In this document: in pieces, positions 1 to 8,433 of the stretch | How the letters are laid out: every line of letters starts with the position of its first letter | Position numbering within the stretch: the first letter of the stretch is position 1 | From: Micromonospora pisi | Lineage (GTDB): Bacteria > Actinomycetota > Actinomycetes > Mycobacteriales > Micromonosporaceae | DNA length: 64,000 nt | Reading direction: 5' to 3' | Assembly: GCF_003633685.1 (NCBI RefSeq) | Contig: NZ_RBKT01000001.1 | Span: 6,262,001 to 6,326,000 of the forward strand | Program-made: the position numbers and the translations under genes | The notes under the pieces: generated by a model | The model's database searches: none | What the model was told of the DNA's origin: nothing | The model's input: the letters and a program-made list of their open reading frames with translations, nothing else

Positions 1-118
1 GTACGGCGGCAGCCCGGCGGTCCGGTCGGAGGTGCTCTTCCGTGACTTCGGACTGCCGGTCGAGGTGACCGCCCCACCCGCCGCCGACCTGATGGAGAAC
101 CCGCTCATCGGTGGCTGA
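1..118 (+). CDS. C-terminal end of an unidentified protein
   Basis: The first 118 bases are open in one frame (codons from base 2) and end in TGA at 116-118, so this is the 3' end of a gene that starts before the window. About 38 residues are visible, ending in ENPLIGG. The segment with GSPAV and FRDFGL loosely resembles the extreme C-terminus of transketolase-like enzymes, but this is too short to name. The gene is convergent with the oxidoreductase that follows. Confidence 0.5.
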   Translation, partial: YGGSPAVRSEVLFRDFGLPVEVTAPPAADLMENPLIGG

Positions 119-190
119 GACGACGACCGACGTCCCTCCCCGGGAGGTGGGGTGCCGCTCCGACCACGCGACACCCCGCCCACCCGGCGA

Positions 191-1390
191 TCAGGACAGG
201 GCGCCCGGGTAGGGCTCGGTGGTCCAGGGCAGGCCGAGGTCCGCGTACGTACGCATGCTGGTCGCGGCGGCGGCGACCGCCGCGTCGACGCCGTCGATCA
301 CCCAGGCCGGGCTGCCGCTGTCGTGCCGCAGGTGCCGGTTCCCGACCGGGATCAGGGTCGGTGCCGGCGCGGCGAGGATCGCCTCGACCAGCGCGGTGAA
401 GTCCCGGGCGGCGTCGAGCGGGGCGAGCAGCGCCACCCCCGAGGGGTCCCGGCGGTGGTCGAGCAGGTTCGCCAGCAGGCCGGTCCGTTCGCCGCTCGCC
501 GCGGCGCCCGCCCCGCCGGGTACGGCGACGCCGTCCGAGTCGGCGGCGGGCGTCGGGGTGAGCAGCAGCCGGTCGGTCGGGTACTCCAGCACCGCCGAAC
601 CCTCCGTACCGTGGACGATCATGTCGCCCTCACGGAACTCGGCGGCGCTCAAGGTGACCGCGATCAGCAGTGGCGGACCGGCGGTGAACTCCACCCGGAG
701 GCAGGCGGTGTCCTCGACCTCGATCTGCCGGGTGCGGTAGCGCTCCAGGGTGAACCGGGTCGGCACCGCGCCCTCGGCGGCGGCGCGGACCAGGTCGAGA
801 CCGAGCATCAGGGTGTGCGCGAACGGGTTGACCAGGGCACCGTCGACCACCGGACGCCCGTCGACCGAGCGCCGCCCGGCCCAGGGGGAGCGGGCGTAGT
901 ACGCGTCGTCGCGGATCCAGGTGCCGGCGGCGGCGACGCCGGTGACCTGCCCGAGCCGACCGGTGCGGATCGCGTCGCGGAGCGTGGCCAGCGCGTGTGA
1001 GCCCTGGGCCTGGAATCCGACCTGGCAGATCCTGCCCGCGTCGCACAGGGCCCGGGCCAGCCGGTCGTGGTCGGCGAGGCTGGTCACCGGGGGTTTCTCC
1101 AGCAGCAGGTCGGCGCCGGCGGCCACCGCGTCGAGCGCGATCGGCAGGTGTGTGTGGGGCGGGGTGCTGACCACCACGATGTCCGGGCGGGTGGCGGCGA
1201 GCATTTCCCGGTGGTCGGTGTGTACGGGGACCGCCGGTCCGGCCTCCTCTTCGGAGAGTGGCCGGGTGTCGCAGACGGCGACCAGCCGGACGCGGCCGGC
1301 GCGTTGCAGGGCGTCGATGCTCCGCCAGTGCTGGGCGCCGTAGCCGGTCGCACCGATCAGGGCCACCGTGGGGGGTGTGGGCTCGGACAT
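191..1390 (-). CDS. Gfo/Idh/MocA family NAD(P)-dependent oxidoreductase
   Basis: This is a 399-residue cytosolic enzyme. The N-terminal Rossmann fold carries a GATGYGAQHW dinucleotide-binding loop (residues 13-22), and the typical EKP motif (residues 98-100) ends the nucleotide domain. A C-terminal beta-sheet domain for substrate follows, as in sugar and inositol dehydrogenases. The length is normal for the family. It is divergent from the sugar-binding lipoprotein gene with about 230 bases between them, and lies in a rhamnose/sugar region, so oxidation or reduction of a sugar is likely. The exact substrate cannot be read from the sequence. Confidence 0.88.
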   Translation of the reverse strand: MSEPTPPTVALIGATGYGAQHWRSIDALQRAGRVRLVAVCDTRPLSEEEAGPAVPVHTDHREMLAATRPDIVVVSTPPHTHLPIALDAVAAGADLLLEKPPVTSLADHDRLARALCDAGRICQVGFQAQGSHALATLRDAIRTGRLGQVTGVAAAGTWIRDDAYYARSPWAGRRSVDGRPVVDGALVNPFAHTLMLGLDLVRAAAEGAVPTRFTLERYRTRQIEVEDTACLRVEFTAGPPLLIAVTLSAAEFREGDMIVHGTEGSAVLEYPTDRLLLTPTPAADSDGVAVPGGAGAAASGERTGLLANLLDHRRDPSGVALLAPLDAARDFTALVEAILAAPAPTLIPVGNRHLRHDSGSPAWVIDGVDAAVAAAATSMRTYADLGLPWTTEPYPGALS

Positions 1391-1491
1391 GTGGGCGAGG
1401 CTACCGAGAAAATATGTAACGATTCAACCAGCCTGCCCGGGAGCGCGCGCTGACCTAGGTAACAGAGGCGACGCGTCCTGGTAACCATCCC

Positions 1492-1520
1492 TTGACAAGA
1501 GGATGGAGCGGTCCTAGCGT
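1492..1520 (+). promoter_or_regulatory. Promoter of the sugar-binding lipoprotein gene
   Basis: TTGACA at 1492-1497 and TAGCGT at 1515-1520 are separated by 17 bases, a good match to the principal sigma factor pattern. Transcription would begin near 1527, just before the LacI-type operator. Confidence 0.6.
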
Positions 1521-1530
1521 CCGCTCTAGT

Positions 1531-1542
1531 TAAACCGTTTCA
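1531..1542. promoter_or_regulatory. LacI-family operator
   Basis: TAAACCGTTTCA differs by one base from the operator at 15020-15031 in front of the rhamnose operon. It sits directly after the predicted transcription start, the classic place for repression. Confidence 0.6.
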
Positions 1543-1566
1543 TAGAGCCGAGTCGCCCGTGCCGGG

Positions 1567-1578
1567 CAAGCGCTTACC
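1567..1578. promoter_or_regulatory. Second LacI-type palindrome (AAGCGCTT core)
   Basis: GCAAGCGCTTAC contains the palindrome AAGCGCTT, the core seen in many LacI-family sites. It lies 40 bases before the start codon. A related site, GGAAGCGCTTTCC, precedes the DUF6807 gene at 16354-16366. Confidence 0.45.
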
Positions 1579-1617
1579 CCCGTGCTCCACGCGCCCCCAG
1601 CGAAGGAGAAAACCCCT

Positions 1618-2916
1618 ATGTTGAGAACCCGCCGCAACCACCGCACGGTGCGAGCCGCCGCGGTCGCCCTGTCGGCGCTTCTTGCCCTGCCGTTGGCCGC
1701 CTGCGGCGGCGGCGACGCGGCCGACGACGGCCCGGTCACCCTCCAGTTCACCTGGTGGGGCAACGACGCCCGGGCGAAGGTCACCGAGGAGGCCATCGAC
1801 CTGTTCGAGGCGAAGCACCCGGACATCAAGGTGCAGACCTCGTTCGGTGCCTTCGACGCGTACTTCCAGAAGCTCTCCACCCAGATCGCCGGTGGCGACG
1901 CCCCCGACGTGGTGCAGATGGACCGCGCCTACCTGCGCGAGTACGCCGACCGCAACGCCCTGCTGGACCTGGAGAAGTACGTCAAGGACGGCACCCTCAA
2001 GGTCGCCGACCTGACCCCCACGCTGCTGCCGGCCGGCAAGGTCGGTGACGCCACCTACGCGATCCCGATCGCGCAGAACACCCAGGGCATCATCTACGAC
2101 CCGGCACTGTGGAGCGCGGCCGGCGTGGCGCCGCCGAGTCTGACCTGGACCTGGAACGACCTGCTCGCCGCCGGCCAGAAGCTGAAGGCGGCCGGCGGAG
2201 GCAAGGTCGCCGGCTTCGGTGACTTCGGCTTCGCCATCGACTGGTTCGACATCTGGCTCCAGCAGCGCGGCAAGAAGATCTACACCGACGACGGCAAGCT
2301 CGGCTTCGAGGAAGCCGACCTGGCCCAGTTCTGGACCATGACCGGCCAGTTCCGTACCGCGGGGGCGCTCGCCCCGGCCGAGCTGACCACCCAGATGGAC
2401 GGCTCGGTGCAGAACTCCTCGCTGATCAAGAAGGGTGTCACGGCGGAGGTCAACTACGACTCCAGCTTCAGCCCGATGATCTCCGCGTACGGCGCCCCAC
2501 TGGCCATCGGACCGATGCCGAGCGACACCGACAAGCGCGGCATGATCGCCGCGATGGCGATGGCCTACAGCGTGGCCGAGCGGAGCGAGCACCCGAAGCA
2601 GGCCGCCATGCTGATCGACTTCCTGATCAACGACGAGGCCGCCGGCAAGGTCCTCGCCGTCTCCCGGGGCATGCCGGCGAACGCCAAGGTCCGCGACGCG
2701 CTCGCGCCGAGCCTGGCCGCCAACGACAAGCTCGTGTACGAGTTCGAAAGCTCGGTGACCAGCCAGTTGCTGCCGACCCCGCCGGCCCAGCCCAAGGGCG
2801 GCGGCGCGGTCAAGGCCGAGTTCCAGCGGGTCTACGACGAGGTCATCTTCGGCCGGATCACCCCGCAGGAAGGGGCCAAGCGGCTGATCACGGAGGCCAA
2901 GAGCCAGCTCGGCTGA
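1618..2916 (+). CDS. ABC transporter sugar-binding lipoprotein
   Basis: This 432-residue extracellular solute-binding protein belongs to the family-1 carbohydrate type. It has a basic N-terminus, a hydrophobic stretch and the lipobox LAAC with Cys29, so it is a membrane-anchored lipoprotein. The mature part begins with the typical VTLQFTWWG motif. I chose the ATG at 1618 because GAAGGAGAA precedes it; an in-frame ATG at 1582 lacks a ribosome site. No permease gene is adjacent. The two sugar permeases at 18080-19902 have no binding protein beside them and share operator sequences with this gene, so I infer they form one uptake system. A strong terminator follows immediately. Confidence 0.9.
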   Translation: MLRTRRNHRTVRAAAVALSALLALPLAACGGGDAADDGPVTLQFTWWGNDARAKVTEEAIDLFEAKHPDIKVQTSFGAFDAYFQKLSTQIAGGDAPDVVQMDRAYLREYADRNALLDLEKYVKDGTLKVADLTPTLLPAGKVGDATYAIPIAQNTQGIIYDPALWSAAGVAPPSLTWTWNDLLAAGQKLKAAGGGKVAGFGDFGFAIDWFDIWLQQRGKKIYTDDGKLGFEEADLAQFWTMTGQFRTAGALAPAELTTQMDGSVQNSSLIKKGVTAEVNYDSSFSPMISAYGAPLAIGPMPSDTDKRGMIAAMAMAYSVAERSEHPKQAAMLIDFLINDEAAGKVLAVSRGMPANAKVRDALAPSLAANDKLVYEFESSVTSQLLPTPPAQPKGGGAVKAEFQRVYDEVIFGRITPQEGAKRLITEAKSQLG

Positions 2917-2927
2917 CCCCGTTCCAC

Positions 2928-2965
2928 CGACGGTGCCCCGGTCCCGGTGGACCGGGGCACCGTCG
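2928..2965 (+). terminator. Stem-loop terminator after the binding-protein gene
   Basis: A perfect 17-bp stem (2928-2944 with 2949-2965) closes a CGGT tetraloop 12 bases after the stop codon. There is no clear T-run, as is common in high-GC actinobacteria. Confidence 0.75.
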
Positions 2966-3094
2966 TGTCCGGCCCTCGTCGCACCCGTACCCACGCTCGT
3001 ACCCGTTTCTCGCCACCTCAGGGACGGTTTTCCCCGACCATGGTCGGGTAGGCCCCGGGGACGGCTCGTGGACCTGGGGAAGGGGCTTTTCGAG

Positions 3095-4309
3095 ATGAGG
3101 GCAGCGGTCTGGCACGGTGTCGGCGATATCCGGTTGGACGAGGTCCCGGATCCGCGCATCGAGGAACCCACCGACGCGATCGTCCGAATCACCAGAACCG
3201 CCATCTGCGGCACCGACCTGCATTTCGCCCGGGGCACCGTACCGGGGCTGAGCGAGGGCAGCATTCTCGGCCACGAGGGCGTCGGCCAGGTGGTCCAGGT
3301 CGGCAGCGCGGTGCGCAACTTCTCACCCGGGGACCGGGTGGTGGTTTCGTCCACCATCTCCTGCGGGTTCTGTTCCTACTGCCGGGCCGGCTATCAGGCC
3401 CAGTGCGACAACGCCAACCCCGGTGGCCGACGCGCGGGCACCGCCTACTTCGGCGCCCCCGCCAGCGCGGGCGGGTTCGCCGGACTCCAGGCCGAGTACG
3501 CGCGCATCCCGTACGCCAGCAACGGCCTGGTCGCCCTTCCCGACGACGTCTCCGACGACGAGGCGATCCTGCTGTCGGACATCTTCCCGACCGCCTGGTT
3601 CGGGGCCCGGATCGCGGACGTCTCCGCCGGTGACACGGTCGCCGTCTTCGGCTGCGGACCGGTCGGACAGTTGGCGATCCTCTCCGCGCAACTCCAGGGC
3701 GCCGGCCGGGTCATCGCGGTCGACCAGTTACCGGACCGGCTCGCCACCGCCAAGGGTCAACACGCCGAGGTGGTCGACTTCAGTGTGGAGGACCCGGTGT
3801 CGGTGATCGACGAGCTCACCGGCGGGATCGGGGTGGACCGGGCGATCGACGCGGTCGGCGTCGACGCCCAGCACCCGACCCACGGCCCGGCCGCCCGACA
3901 GGCCGAGGAGCAGGCCGACCTGATCGCCTGGGAACGCGGCGCGGTCGCCGCCCAGGCGGCACCGCAGGACGACAACTGGGTGCCGGGCAACGCCCCCGGA
4001 CAGGCGCTGCGCTGGGCGGTCGACGCCCTGGCCAAGGCCGGCACGCTCGGCATCATCGGGGTCTACCCGCCGACGATGACCTCGTTCCCGACCGGCATCG
4101 CGATGAACAAGAACCTCACCATCAAGGCCGGCAACGCCAACCACCGGCACTACCTGCCGCAACTGGTGGAGATGATCGGCAACGGCACGGTCGACCCGTC
4201 CGGGTTGGTCACCGAGGAAGAGCCGATAGGTGACATTGTCGGGGCGTACCGCGAGTTCGACCGGCGGGAGCCGGGCTGGCTCAAGGTGGCGATCGACCCC
4301 ACCTCCTGA
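3095..4309 (+). CDS. Zinc-dependent alcohol dehydrogenase
   Basis: This is a 404-residue medium-chain dehydrogenase. Catalytic zinc ligands are visible at Cys38 (ICGTD) and His60-Glu61 (GHEGVG). The structural zinc cluster is Cys90, 93, 96 and 104. The NAD loop is FGCGPVGQLA. An insertion rich in Ala, Gln and Glu in the second half resembles the glutathione-independent formaldehyde dehydrogenase branch. The frame is open upstream to 2933, but the family start MRAAVWHG at 3095 has an AGGGG-type ribosome site. It follows the binding-protein gene but is separated from it by a terminator. Substrate unknown. Confidence 0.85.
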   Translation: MRAAVWHGVGDIRLDEVPDPRIEEPTDAIVRITRTAICGTDLHFARGTVPGLSEGSILGHEGVGQVVQVGSAVRNFSPGDRVVVSSTISCGFCSYCRAGYQAQCDNANPGGRRAGTAYFGAPASAGGFAGLQAEYARIPYASNGLVALPDDVSDDEAILLSDIFPTAWFGARIADVSAGDTVAVFGCGPVGQLAILSAQLQGAGRVIAVDQLPDRLATAKGQHAEVVDFSVEDPVSVIDELTGGIGVDRAIDAVGVDAQHPTHGPAARQAEEQADLIAWERGAVAAQAAPQDDNWVPGNAPGQALRWAVDALAKAGTLGIIGVYPPTMTSFPTGIAMNKNLTIKAGNANHRHYLPQLVEMIGNGTVDPSGLVTEEEPIGDIVGAYREFDRREPGWLKVAIDPTS

Positions 4310-4317
4310 GGCTCCGC

Positions 4318-4347
4318 CGGACCTGCTCGGCTATCCGAGCAGGTCCG
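4318..4347. terminator. Bidirectional terminator
   Basis: A perfect 13-bp stem (4318-4330 with 4335-4347) with loop CTAT lies between the convergent alcohol dehydrogenase and hydrolase genes and overlaps the last codons of the latter. Confidence 0.7.
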
Positions 4348-4870
4348 CCAGCAGGAGTTCACCGGCGGGCCAGGGGCCGTAGCCGCTGGCGGTGTTGAGG
4401 TGCCCGGCGTCGCCCGCGTCGACCAGTTCCGCGCCCCAGGCCGACGCGTACGTGGCCACCTGCGCGAACGTCGCGTGCGGATCGTTCCGGCTGGCCACCA
4501 CGACGGTCCGGAACGGCAGCGGTGCCGCGTGCACGACCAGCGGAAACCTCTCCTCCGGCGGGTCGTCCGGCCCGGGTGTCCAGTCCGGATCGAGATAGGG
4601 CGGGGTCACCAGCAGCGCCGCGTGCACCGGTGCCCGGTGCCCGGCCGCCCACTGCGCCACCGTGATGCAGCCACCGCTGTGCGCCACGAGCACCGGTGGC
4701 TCGGGCTCGGCGGTGATGGCCTCGTGCAGCGCCGCCACCCGGGTCACGATGTCGAAGTAGCGGTCCGGTCGGGGAACCCACCGGCAGTTCGGCAGCTCCC
4801 GTGACCACCGCTCCTGCCAGTGCTCCCGCAGGGGGAATCCGCGGCCCGGCACCAGCAGCACACCCGGCAC
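4331..4870 (-). CDS. RBBP9/YdeN-type alpha/beta hydrolase
   Basis: This 179-residue serine hydrolase has the nucleophile motif AHSGG (Ser65), an Asp in SRNDPHATF and the catalytic His in DAGHLN near the C-terminus, so the triad is complete. Its size and motifs fit the small RBBP9/YdeN family (DUF1234-like). It starts with GTG at 4870, only three bases after the stop codon of the lipoprotein gene, so the two are co-transcribed. The substrate of these hydrolases is generally unknown. Confidence 0.82.
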   Translation of the reverse strand: MPGVLLVPGRGFPLREHWQERWSRELPNCRWVPRPDRYFDIVTRVAALHEAITAEPEPPVLVAHSGGCITVAQWAAGHRAPVHAALLVTPPYLDPDWTPGPDDPPEERFPLVVHAAPLPFRTVVVASRNDPHATFAQVATYASAWGAELVDAGDAGHLNTASGYGPWPAGELLLADLLG

Positions 4871-4873
4871 GGC

Positions 4874-5500
4874 TCACCGCCCCTGGGATTCGAGCTTGGC
4901 GAGCTGGTCGAGCTGGGTGGTCCGGGTCTGCTCGATCTGGGTGGCCAGCGCCCGGATGTGCGGCTCGCTGCCGGACTTCTTTACCGCGCGGGCGAGTCGG
5001 ACCGTCTGCTCCAGGTGGTCACGCATGTTGGTGACGAAGAGCTGGTCGAACGCGGGGCCGCTGGCATCGTTCAGGGCACGGAGGTCGTCGGCGGTGACCA
5101 TGCCCGGCATATCGTGCCCCTCGTGCTCGTTGCTCTCCGCCACCCCGGCCTGCCGCAGCAGGTCCCGCAGCCCGGTCAGCTCGCCCCGATGGCCCTTGCC
5201 GACCTGGTCGGCCAGCTCACGTACGCCGGGATTCGAGGTCTGTTTCGGGGTGAGGTCGGTCAGCAGCAGCGTCTTCTCGTCCAGCGCGATCATCAGTTGG
5301 GTCCAGGCGACGTCGGTCGGGTTGAACGCCCCGGCCGCCCCGGCGGCACCCGTTGTGCCGCTCGGGCTGACTGTCACGGAAGGGGCCGCCGACCCGCCTC
5401 CGCCGGACCCGGCCGCCGGTTTGCCGCCGCTGTCGGCACAACCCGCCACGAGTACGGCGAGCAGGGCGAGCGGCAGCGCGCCGCGTACGGTCGAATTCAT
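4874..5500 (-). CDS. DUF305-like lipoprotein
   Basis: This 208-residue secreted protein has a signal peptide ending in a lipobox (LVAGC). The mature protein has a low-complexity Gly/Ser/Pro linker and two helical repeats around an EHEGHDMPGM His/Met-rich stretch. That layout matches DUF305 proteins, which are periplasmic or surface proteins sometimes tied to copper. The first repeat has lost the usual MMIPHH histidines (it reads LMIALDEK). The internal ATG at 5500 is chosen because it begins the signal peptide. It is the first gene of a two-gene operon with the RBBP9-type hydrolase. Confidence 0.72.
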   Translation of the reverse strand: MNSTVRGALPLALLAVLVAGCADSGGKPAAGSGGGGSAAPSVTVSPSGTTGAAGAAGAFNPTDVAWTQLMIALDEKTLLLTDLTPKQTSNPGVRELADQVGKGHRGELTGLRDLLRQAGVAESNEHEGHDMPGMVTADDLRALNDASGPAFDQLFVTNMRDHLEQTVRLARAVKKSGSEPHIRALATQIEQTRTTQLDQLAKLESQGR

Positions 5501-5599
5501 CTTGGTTCTCCCAGGTGCTGGCGGTGGGTGGACGAACCGGGGCGGGACCCGGCTCGCCGGGCCCCGCCTCTCGATCACCTTCTCACCATCGGGACAGCC

Positions 5600-6910
5600 T
5601 CAGTAGGTCCCGTCGTGGCCGCACTTGATCACCGGCCGGATGCAGTTGACGACCCGTCGCTCCATCTCCGCCGCGGGCCAGGCGTTGAAGAAGTCCCCGT
5701 GCATCGTGTAGCCGGGACCGGAGGCCAGCCGGAAGCCGGCCGGGTTGCCGTTGACCGGGTAACGGAGCACCTGGCGCAGCTTCGGCACGTGCACCGGGTG
5801 GGTGGAGGGGCAGCCCTGGTTGACCGGGTACGCCATGTGGCTCTTGTGGTCGGGTGAGTCCAGGTCACGGCCGTTCCAACACTGCGGGAAGTCGAGGTAC
5901 GACTCCATCATGGTGCCGGCCGGACAGTTGACGAAGTCCTTGCCCGGTGGGATGTGCCCGGCGTGCAGGCAGGACCAGCGGGCGATGCTGTCGTCGCCAC
6001 CGGTGGCGCGGGCGTTGCCGGCGACGATCTTCAGGCCGAGCGGCATCGGCTGGGTCTGCGCGACGACGTCGCTGCGTACGCCCTCACCCAGGTAGTAGAA
6101 CGTCACCCCGGTCGGCTCCACCGGCACGTTGTTGTTGTACAGCGTCGGCACCCAGTACGACGACAGGTCGATGTGCGGGTTGCAGTTGCTCGACGCGTTG
6201 GCCAGGCTCGTGTAGTCCGAATTGGCGTTGGTCGAGGTGTTGCCGAAGAAGCTGTGCATGTGTGACGCGCCGGCCAGGCCGGGGTAGATGATCGGGTCGT
6301 CCGGCAGCCGGTGGCTGAACGGGCAGTCGGCGAGGAACTCGGCGACCCGGACGATCGGACCGCCCGGCGGTGGCGGTGGCGGGGCACCGCCGTCGTCGCC
6401 GAAGACCTGGAACTCCCAGAGCGACACCCCGTACGCGGTGGCGCGCTTGGTCGCGTGCAGTCGTACGTAGCGGCCGTTACCGGAGACGGTGATGCTCTTG
6501 CTGCCGCCGGTCCCGTTCACCGTGGTGTGGATGGTGGTCCAGTTGACGGCGTCGTTCGAGGTCTGGATGCGGAAGTCGCTGGCGTACGCCGCCTCCCAGT
6601 TCAGCGCCACCCGGCTGATCGCGCGGGCCGAGCCGAGGTCGACCTGGATCCACTGTGGGTCGCTGAACGCGCTGGACCAGCGGCTGCCGGTGTTGCCGTC
6701 GACGGCGGCGGCGGCGGTGAAGCCACCCTCGGCCGACGACGCGGTGGCCGGGCGGCCCTGGGAGAGCGTGATCTCGGCGGCGGCGGCGGGGCCGACGCCG
6801 ACCGCGAGGTAGGTGCCGAGCAGGGCGACGAGCGCGGTGGTCAGGGTGGCCAGGCGCAGCCGTCGGCGTGGTGGTCGGGTACGGACTGGTGGTGGTGCGA
6901 CCGGTTGCAT
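5600..6910 (-). CDS. Secreted DUF1996 protein with discoidin (F5/8C) domain
   Basis: This 436-residue exported protein has a twin-Arg-rich N-terminus and hydrophobic segment ending AAAAE. A discoidin/F5/8 type C domain follows (about residues 50-175, with SSAFSDPQWIQVDLG and RYVRLHATKRATAYG), then a Gly/Pro linker and a DUF1996 domain (GASHMHSFFGN, CNPHIDLSSYW, HGDFFNAW). Such proteins are thought to bind or act on extracellular polysaccharide. The start at 6910 has AAGGAG five bases before it, better than the in-frame ATG at 6928. A GAGAGCGCTCTC palindrome lies about 180 bases upstream, like sugar-responsive operators of secreted glycan-degrading enzymes. Confidence 0.85.
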   Translation of the reverse strand: MQPVAPPPVRTRPPRRRLRLATLTTALVALLGTYLAVGVGPAAAAEITLSQGRPATASSAEGGFTAAAAVDGNTGSRWSSAFSDPQWIQVDLGSARAISRVALNWEAAYASDFRIQTSNDAVNWTTIHTTVNGTGGSKSITVSGNGRYVRLHATKRATAYGVSLWEFQVFGDDGGAPPPPPPGGPIVRVAEFLADCPFSHRLPDDPIIYPGLAGASHMHSFFGNTSTNANSDYTSLANASSNCNPHIDLSSYWVPTLYNNNVPVEPTGVTFYYLGEGVRSDVVAQTQPMPLGLKIVAGNARATGGDDSIARWSCLHAGHIPPGKDFVNCPAGTMMESYLDFPQCWNGRDLDSPDHKSHMAYPVNQGCPSTHPVHVPKLRQVLRYPVNGNPAGFRLASGPGYTMHGDFFNAWPAAEMERRVVNCIRPVIKCGHDGTY

Positions 6911-7288
6911 GGGGCTCCTTCGAGGCATGGGGCGGAGAGCGGCGGGGGAGTCGCCACCGGTGCAACGTCCGTGGGTGAGGTTCGGTGGCGTCCGGCTCCA
7001 CGGTGGAGGCGGCGCCGGAACGGGCGCGGGTCGGGCGCACCGGAACCTGTGTCGGGCGGGTTACGGACGGATGTCGAACTGTGCAGGGAGAGCGCTCTCT
7101 GGCACCACTTTGACTCTTCTATCGCCCAGAGTCAATGCTTCGGGACGGTTCCGGAACAGCCTCTTTTCGCGGACGAATCTCCTCGATCGTGATCGATGCC
7201 CGCGCGTTCTGCTCGACTGCGTACCCGAGGATGATCGACTGCGGTACGTGAGCTCAGTAGCTTTTCGAGATCATGCGAAGCTGGTGCG
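6911..7288. other. Intergenic region with one palindrome
   Basis: This 378-base divergent region lies between the DUF1996 gene and the HAD gene. I see no convincing gene. Its clearest element is the palindrome at 7088-7099. Confidence 0.6.
7088..7099. promoter_or_regulatory. LacI-type palindromic operator
   Basis: GAGAGCGCTCTC is a perfect 12-bp palindrome. It resembles the CebR/CelR operators (GGGAGCGCTCCC) that control cellulase genes in actinobacteria, and lies upstream of the secreted DUF1996 protein. Confidence 0.5.
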
Positions 7289-7771
7289 ATGGACCGGCCG
7301 CTCCTGTTCCTCGACGTCGATGGGCCGCTTCTCCCGTTCGGGGCGATCACGCCGGTGTCGGAGGCCGGTGCCCGGTCAACGCGTACGGCCACCAACCCGC
7401 TGCTCGCCCGGCTGAATCGAGATCACGGGCGACGGTTGTGGACGCTCCCCTGCGACCTGGTCTGGGCGACGACCTGGATGGGCGACGCGAACGACACGAT
7501 CGCACCGCTGCTCGGCCTTCCCGACCTGCCGGTGGTCGAGTGGCCGGACTCGGACGAGGAGGACGACAGCCTTCACTGGAAGACCCGGGGTTTGGTCCAG
7601 TGGGCGGCTGGGCGTCCGTTCGTCTGGGTCGACGACGAGATCACCAACGCGGATCGCGAATGGGTGTACGCGAACTATGATGGGAAGGCTCTCCTGCATC
7701 GCGTCGACCCGCACTGTGGCCTCACCGACCAGGACCTCACTCTTGTCGAACGATGGTTTGCGCGGCTGTGA
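7289..7771 (+). CDS. HAD-like domain protein
   Basis: This 160-residue cytosolic protein begins with FLDVDGPLLPFG, the HAD motif I with the nucleophile and acid Asp pair. A later FVWVDDEITNADREW provides the acidic motif IV. Between them WATTWMGDAND occupies the usual motif II place. The protein is a small single-domain HAD of the type often annotated only as HAD domain-containing. Its phosphorylated substrate is unknown. It stands alone, convergent with a small membrane-protein gene. Confidence 0.78.
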   Translation: MDRPLLFLDVDGPLLPFGAITPVSEAGARSTRTATNPLLARLNRDHGRRLWTLPCDLVWATTWMGDANDTIAPLLGLPDLPVVEWPDSDEEDDSLHWKTRGLVQWAAGRPFVWVDDEITNADREWVYANYDGKALLHRVDPHCGLTDQDLTLVERWFARL

Positions 7772-7792
7772 CTGCCCTGGTCGGCACCACGC

Positions 7793-8074
7793 TTATAAAT
7801 ACTCATCTCTATGTGTGTAGATGGCGTAACCCACCTGGATGGCACCAATGAGGATCCCGGCCAGGGAGCCCGCAGCAGCCATCGTCACCGCCACATCGAC
7901 ACCCCCACCCAGGACGAGCCCCCCGACAGCACCCAGAAGCGCCCACGCGCACGCTCCCACCACGGCGAACAAGACCGAGCGTCGGAGCCGCGCCTTCCGC
8001 ACCGCACGGTCCCAGGCGTCGATCTGCTCGCCGACCAGCCGGCCCCGCCCGTCGCGTTCCTCGTCCACCGTCAC
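7793..8074 (-). CDS. Small two-helix membrane protein, function unknown
   Basis: This 93-residue protein has a charged N-terminal half (DEERDGRGR, WDRAVRKARLRR) and two hydrophobic segments (about residues 35-60 and 68-88) with Gly/Ala-rich faces. The GTG at 8074 is preferred because GGGAGGGG lies just before it; the frame is open further upstream but without a ribosome site. I do not recognise a family. Confidence 0.55.
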   Translation of the reverse strand: MTVDEERDGRGRLVGEQIDAWDRAVRKARLRRSVLFAVVGACAWALLGAVGGLVLGGGVDVAVTMAAAGSLAGILIGAIQVGYAIYTHRDEYL

Positions 8075-8316
8075 GCCCCTCCCGACGCGCCGCCCTCGGC
8101 GAGGAAACGGCGGATGACCCAACCTCAGGAACAGGATCCATCCGCACGGCCGCAGACACCACCCCTGCCGCCACCGCATCTCCTGACCAAGGATGACGGC
8201 TCGCTACCGGCTGTCCGGTCTTCCTCTGGTCGTGCCGGACGCCGACCACCGGACGCCGACCGGTTGCCGCGCACCCGACTGGCCGGCAATGAGCCCCAGG
8301 ATCAGGGGAGATGCCG

Positions 8317-8433
8317 TCAGTCGGACTCGAAGGCAGCTCGGACCGCTGCGGTGGCCTCGTCCACGGTCGCGCCGAGCCGTCGTACGTTCTCCGCGTACTC
8401 GTGGGCGCGTTTGATCAGTGGTTCGGCGCTCAT
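8317..8433 (-). CDS. 38-residue hypothetical protein coupled to the upstream membrane protein
   Basis: Its ATG overlaps the stop codon of the preceding gene as ATGA (8430-8433), so it should be translated by coupling. The sequence is charged and helical (MSAEPLIKRAHEYAENVRRL), with no Cys and no membrane segment. The function is unknown. Confidence 0.5.
   Translation of the reverse strand: MSAEPLIKRAHEYAENVRRLGATVDEATAAVRAAFESD

Noticed and set aside
1540-3357. A 605-residue minus-strand frame.
   Set aside because: It lies opposite the sugar-binding lipoprotein and alcohol dehydrogenase genes, crosses two gene boundaries and a terminator, and has no recognisable domain. It is a high-GC shadow.
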